A DNA stretch of 64,000 nucleotides from Pontiellaceae bacterium B12227 (GTDB lineage Bacteria > Verrucomicrobiota > Kiritimatiellia > Kiritimatiellales > Pontiellaceae). Below, piece by piece: positions 63,220 through 64,000 of the stretch. The stretch lies in the NCBI GenBank assembly GCA_029432775.1, contig JAROAZ010000001.1, positions 1 to 64,000 on the forward strand. The letters are read 5' to 3'. The notes beneath the pieces are model-generated. The model was not told the origin of the DNA. It worked only from the letters and a program-made list of their open reading frames with translations, and made no database searches. Position 1 is the stretch's first letter; every line of letters begins with the position of its first letter. A program made the translations under genes and the position numbers.

Positions 63220-63583
63220 TGCCGTTGTGTTCCCCAAAACCACCTATACTACATGATGTGGTGGTAAAGAATTGAAAGTTGCCGCTGTGAAATCCATTGC
63301 AGGTGATAGAGCACCCGGTATCAGTTCCTGATTCAGATGGCTCGTTACCTGAATTCGTGAATTGAAAATTTATGTAAAGCTTCGATAATAAGGACCTTAA
63401 AAAAGGTGGGTCCGATTCGTATTTATCTTTTCCTGTTTTTTTTCTTCAACTCAGGGGGGTGGCTATATATTGTGCGTTTGCTTCAGGGAGGGTACTACAT
63501 GTGGTACATTTATGTCAGGACGATTCTCTCCCTCCCGCAAGACTAAGCAGCAATGAACACTTTTATAAGGAAAGGGGCTCCGT
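63220..63583 (+). promoter_or_regulatory. 364-bp leader of nrdA with two related palindromes
   Basis: No gene was seen. Near the left end ACCACC and GGTGGT arms (63239-63265) enclose ACTACATGATGTGGT (63248-63262). The second copy of this core is GTACTACATGTGGTAC (63492-63507), 77 bp before the ATG. A small GGACC/GGTCC hairpin lies near 63393. AAAGGGG is the ribosome-binding site of nrdA. Confidence 0.5.
63492..63507. promoter_or_regulatory. Candidate NrdR-type box GTACTACATGTGGTAC
   Basis: A 16-bp near-palindrome 77 bp upstream of nrdA sharing ACTACATG with the element at 63248. Length and position suit an NrdR box, but the match to the AT-centred consensus is weak. Confidence 0.35.
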
Positions 63584-64000
63584 ATGGTCATTAAGGTAAA
63601 AAAACGCGATTACGCAACGGTAGATTACGACGAAAAGAAAATCTACAAAGCCATTGAAAAGGCACTGAAAAGTTCTGTTCAGCATGATGACGGCGTACCA
63701 CAACATCTGGTAACAATCGTCAAGGACATCACAGCAAAACTGGACAACATTATTAATGGATACGCTCGTCGTGGAAGCGAAGAGATCGATGTTGAGCATA
63801 TTCAGGATCTGGTCGAGCAGCAGTTAATGGGTGCGGGTCTCTATGAAGTGGCCAAGGCATACATTCTCTACCGCGAAGAGCACAAACAGGCCCGTAACCA
63901 ACGTCTGCGTCCAGACGCGTCCGCCATTCAGGATTATATGCTGGCCAGTCGCTATGCCCGCTTCCTGCCGGAACTCGGACGTCGTGAAACGTATGCTGAA
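63584..64000 (+). CDS. nrdA: Ribonucleoside-diphosphate reductase large subunit, 5-prime part
   Basis: 139 codons of an open gene running off the window. The opening is an ATP-cone (VIKVKKRDYATVDYDEKKIYKAIEKALKSS to EDVxxLVExxLM-like segments), the dATP-sensing domain of class I ribonucleotide reductases, followed by KAYILYREEHKQAR and the start of the barrel domain (IQDYMLASRYARFLPELGRRETYAE). It reduces ribonucleotides to deoxyribonucleotides with an NrdB partner. AAAGGGG lies seven bases before the ATG. The catalytic Cys residues lie beyond the window. Confidence 0.92.
   Translation, partial: MVIKVKKRDYATVDYDEKKIYKAIEKALKSSVQHDDGVPQHLVTIVKDITAKLDNIINGYARRGSEEIDVEHIQDLVEQQLMGAGLYEVAKAYILYREEHKQARNQRLRPDASAIQDYMLASRYARFLPELGRRETYAE

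Noticed and set aside
1..64000. CRISPR array, tRNA or rRNA gene
   Set aside because: No regularly spaced repeat array, no cloverleaf ending in a GTTCRA-type arm and no rRNA-like conserved stretch was seen on either strand.

Overview
The window looks like a chromosomal segment of a sulfated-polysaccharide-degrading member of the PVC group, most plausibly Kiritimatiellota (Pontiella-like). This is inference from gene content: five secreted sulfatases within 20 kb, a PEP-CTERM secreted protease, Ig/LamG/lectin and BNR-repeat surface proteins, Gfo/Idh/MocA plus sugar-isomerase genes, and dispersed intergenic hairpin repeats. No rRNA, tRNA, CRISPR array or intact insertion sequence was seen.

Region 1 (1-24.3 kb) is an accessory polysaccharide region. 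It holds two minus-strand sulfatases with a divergent PAS-AraC regulator, a dehydrogenase-isomerase-permease operon followed by a sulfatase and a PhoD-like phosphatase, another sulfatase, a giant Ig/LamG/C-type-lectin protein, a toxin-antitoxin pair fused by overlap to a PEP-CTERM trypsin-like protease, a fifth sulfatase, and a 1179-residue BNR-repeat protein behind a LacI-type operator. The gene-poor gaps contain repeat relics and a transposase remnant.

Region 2 (24.3-50.2 kb) is mostly housekeeping: a UroD-like protein with a divergent AraC regulator, RNA methyltransferases, murB, a TudS-like protein, a transglutaminase-like membrane protein, FmdB-type zinc ribbon, recD2, glgP, an overlapping operon mutY-hypothetical-ridA-apbE-lysM, a CorC-type CBS protein, a heme-motif protein, an ABC-F ATPase, an LtaS-like transferase, a Dabb protein and a shikimate-kinase-like protein.

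Region 3 (50.2-60.2 kb) is one tightly packed minus-strand operon of six genes: circularly permuted ATP-grasp, alpha-E, transglutaminase/DUF2126, ATP-grasp/alpha-E fusion and two further transglutaminase-like proteins. This gene set was predicted in the literature to be a peptide-synthesis or tagging system, and I know of no settled biochemistry for it. Region 4 (60.4-64 kb) has a family 2 glycosyltransferase, a secreted transglutaminase-like protein and the 5-prime end of nrdA.

The most striking signal is not a gene. A 15-bp palindrome, TTCCARnnnYTGGAA, occurs 27 times at the level of its ten outer bases (TTCCA-N5-TGGAA), against about 0.06 expected by chance. It lies in intergenic gaps, in terminators and inside genes in all three reading frames. 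Twenty-five of the 27 copies lie right of 24 kb and none lies inside the six-gene operon.
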